A stretch of 51,044 bases of DNA from an uncultured Oscillospiraceae bacterium. Its GTDB lineage: Bacteria > Bacillota > Clostridia > Oscillospirales > Ruminococcaceae. The DNA lies in the NCBI GenBank assembly GCA_947522735.1, contig CANNTZ010000011.1:1-51044 (forward strand). Direction: 5' to 3'. Position 1 is the first letter of the stretch. Each line of letters begins with the position of its first letter. Positions 49,321 through 51,044 of the stretch are shown here, in pieces. Under the pieces are notes generated by a model that was given only the letters and a program-made list of their open reading frames with translations, was not told where the DNA came from and ran no database searches. A program made the position numbers and the translations under genes.

Positions 49321-50106
49321 TCATTTTATGTACAGCTTGCCGACAAGATAGTTCACCGTGCGGATTGGCAGCAGCTTGAACAGCAGCGCGAACAGCTTGT
49401 ATTGGAAGCCGACGGCGTACAGTGGCTTGGGGTGGCGGCGCGAGGCCGTTTTGACGATGTATTTCGCTATCGACTCCGGCGTCATGCCGCCGCGCTCGTC
49501 GCGCTCCATCACCGCCACCGACTTTGCGACGGCGCCGCCGTAAACTCCGTCCGCGGAGTTTTTCTCGCGCGCGTCGGTGAAGCCGGTCTTAACGTCGCCG
49601 GGCATGATCGCCGTCACGCGAACGCCGAAGCCGCGCAGCTCGTTGTCCATCGCAAGCGTCAGCGAGTTTATCGCCGCCTTTGACGCGGAATAAAAAGACT
49701 GGAAGGGTATCGAGAATATCGCCGCGGCGGAGCTGACATTGATGATGCGCCCACCGCCGTTTCTGCGCATTATCCCCGCCGCCTGCTGCGAGCAGAGCAG
49801 CGTGCCGAAGAGGTTGACGTCGAACTGGCGCTTGGCCTGGGAGAGCTCGGTCATCTCGGCAGCGCCGGAGATGCCGAAGCCTGCGCAGTTGACCAGCAGC
49901 GAAAGCCCGCCCGCCTCGGACTCGACGCGCTCAAAGGCAGCCCTAACCGCCCCCGCGTCCGTCACGTCGGTCGGGATGTGTATCGCGCTCCCGGCCCTTC
50001 TGCGGCTGAGATTGTAGACCGTCCAGCCCTGCGAGAGCAGCAGCTCCGCCGTGGCAAGCCCAATGCCGCTGGAGGCGCCGGTCACAACGGCGACCCGGCC
50101 TTTCAT
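49321..50106 (-). CDS. SDR-family oxidoreductase, possible 3-ketosphinganine reductase
   Basis: This 261-residue enzyme has TGASSGIG (9-16) with a following Arg pair in YNLSRRRAG that favours NADP, NCAGFG (73-78), Ser126, Tyr139 and Lys143 (YSASK). The C-terminal YKLFALLFKLLPIRTVNYLVGKLYIK is hydrophobic and basic, like the membrane-facing tail of DltE/DHRS7-type and ketosphinganine reductase-type SDRs. It overlaps the alpha-oxoamine synthase gene by 4 nt (ATGA), so the two work in one pathway. Reduction of the 3-keto product of that enzyme is the natural inference. Confidence 0.88.
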   Translation of the reverse strand: MKGRVAVVTGASSGIGLATAELLLSQGWTVYNLSRRRAGSAIHIPTDVTDAGAVRAAFERVESEAGGLSLLVNCAGFGISGAAEMTELSQAKRQFDVNLFGTLLCSQQAAGIMRRNGGGRIINVSSAAAIFSIPFQSFYSASKAAINSLTLAMDNELRGFGVRVTAIMPGDVKTGFTDAREKNSADGVYGGAVAKSVAVMERDERGGMTPESIAKYIVKTASRRHPKPLYAVGFQYKLFALLFKLLPIRTVNYLVGKLYIK

Positions 50107-51044
50107 TCCCCTTTACCCGGCATTTCTCTCATGACCCTGCCGATGATACCGGCAGCCTCGTCAAGCAGCGCCTCGGTGTGGGTCGCCATAAGGCTGCACC
50201 GGAGCATACAGCTTCCCTGCGGGCAGGCAGGCGGCAGCACCGGGTTTACATATACGCCCTCGTCATAGAGCCGCTTTGCGACCGCGAGGGTGTTGAACTC
50301 GTCGTAGGTGTAGAACGGGACAATCGGCACCATCGAGTTGCTCTCCTTTATCTCGACGCCCTGAGCGCGGATGGCGTCGCGCAGATACTGCGCAAGATAG
50401 GTCAGGCGCCTGACGCGCTCCGGCTCGCGCTTTATGATGCGCAGTGCCGCAAGAGCGGTGGCGCAGTTCGCGGGCGGTATCGACGCGCTGAAGATATACG
50501 GGCGGGAGGTGTGCTTGATGTAATCGCCGACGCGCTCGCTGGTGGCGCAGAAGCCGCCGAGGCTCGCGAGCGACTTGGAGAAGGTGCTCATGATGATATC
50601 GACCTTATCGGTCAGCCCGAAGTAATCGGCGGTGCCGCGGCCGCAGTCTCCAAGCACGCCGAAGCCGTGCGCGTCGTCCACCATGGTCGCCGCATTGTAG
50701 CTTTCCGCCAGCTCGACTATCTCCGGCAGCTTGCAGATATCGCCGCTCATGCTGAACACGCCGTCGGTGACGATGAGCTTGCCGGATTCGAGCGGCAGCT
50801 TCCGGAGCTGGCGTTCAAGGTCGGCCATGTCGTTGTGCTTATAGCGCACCATCGTGCCGTAGCTCAATTTGCAGGCGTCGTAGATGCTCGCGTGGTTCTC
50901 GCGGTCGCAGAGCACGTAGTCGTTGCGTCCGACAATAGCGCTGATGATGCCAAGGTTGGTCTGGAAGCCGGTGGAGAGCGTCATTACGAACTCCTTGCCG
51001 ATAAAATCGGCAAGCTCCGCCTCAAGCTCGGTGTGCAGCCTGAG
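50103..51044 (-). CDS. Alpha-oxoamine synthase (SPT/AONS/KBL family), 5' end cut by window edge
   Basis: The frame is open to the window edge (LRLHTELEAELADFIGKEFVMTLSTGFQ by key blocks LHTELEAELA and VMTLSTGFQTN); 313 codons are seen and about 80 N-terminal ones should be missing. PLP enzymes of this group join an amino acid and an acyl-CoA with loss of CO2. VDDAHGFGVLG holds the PLP Asp, STFSKSLASLGGF the Schiff-base Lys. HTSRPYIFSASIPPANCA resembles serine palmitoyltransferases more than BioF. With the coupled SDR this suggests sphingoid base or another aminoketone lipid (inference); BioF or KBL activity is the alternative. Confidence 0.9.
   Translation of the reverse strand, partial: LRLHTELEAELADFIGKEFVMTLSTGFQTNLGIISAIVGRNDYVLCDRENHASIYDACKLSYGTMVRYKHNDMADLERQLRKLPLESGKLIVTDGVFSMSGDICKLPEIVELAESYNAATMVDDAHGFGVLGDCGRGTADYFGLTDKVDIIMSTFSKSLASLGGFCATSERVGDYIKHTSRPYIFSASIPPANCATALAALRIIKREPERVRRLTYLAQYLRDAIRAQGVEIKESNSMVPIVPFYTYDEFNTLAVAKRLYDEGVYVNPVLPPACPQGSCMLRCSLMATHTEALLDEAAGIIGRVMREMPGKGE

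Overview
The window looks like a chromosomal segment of a GC-rich, endospore-forming Clostridia bacterium (Oscillospiraceae-like). It carries spmA, spmB and the germination protease gpr, strong GGAGG ribosome sites, sigma-A type promoters, and bacterial-code genes that freely use ATG, GTG and TTG starts and TGA stops. Much of the rest is plant cell-wall saccharide metabolism, which suggests a gut or rumen fibre user. I saw no rRNA, tRNA, CRISPR array, phage or insertion sequence.

Left part (1-9850): a minus-strand operon encodes a sugar-binding lipoprotein, two permeases and a cytoplasmic GH78 alpha-L-rhamnosidase cut by the left edge. Divergent to it is an IclR regulator with a 2-keto-3-deoxy-6-phosphogalactonate/gluconate aldolase, a 2-keto-3-deoxygalactonate kinase and an unrecognised protein. 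The 566-bp divergent region holds two promoters and three operator-like elements. From 10.0 to 10.8 kb lie two decaying genes: one with a Gly-to-stop change, one with a frameshift.

Middle (11-23 kb): spmA-spmB follow a polysaccharide operon (flippase, polymerase, two glycosyltransferases). Then come a MATE exporter, gpr, and a SsuABC/TauABC-type importer.

From 23 to 29.6 kb, a seven-gene minus-strand operon combines an FGGY kinase, an amidohydrolase, an AraA/FucI-like isomerase, a DeoR regulator, a triosephosphate-isomerase paralogue and two YjbQ/UPF0047 paralogues. This combination matches no complete pathway I recognise.

From 29.8 to 40.4 kb the genes are mostly housekeeping: TraB/GumN lipoprotein, GNAT acetyltransferase, DUF6514 protein, ANT(6)-like adenylyltransferase, rmuC, then recA-recX-rimO-pgsA and a TVP38-like membrane domain joined in frame to an M20 peptidase.

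Right part (40.4-51 kb): an AraC regulator is divergent from an operon of an enolase-superfamily dehydratase, a long RraA-family protein, an SDR dehydrogenase, a UlaG-like metallo-hydrolase and a cytoplasmic GH10 glycosidase. Together these could form an oxidative, Dahms-like sugar acid route. A second AraC gene with a GH28 enzyme follows. An SDR and an alpha-oxoamine synthase (cut by the right edge) could be the first two steps of sphingoid base synthesis.

Functions are assigned by reading translated sequence and recalling family motifs; no database search was run.
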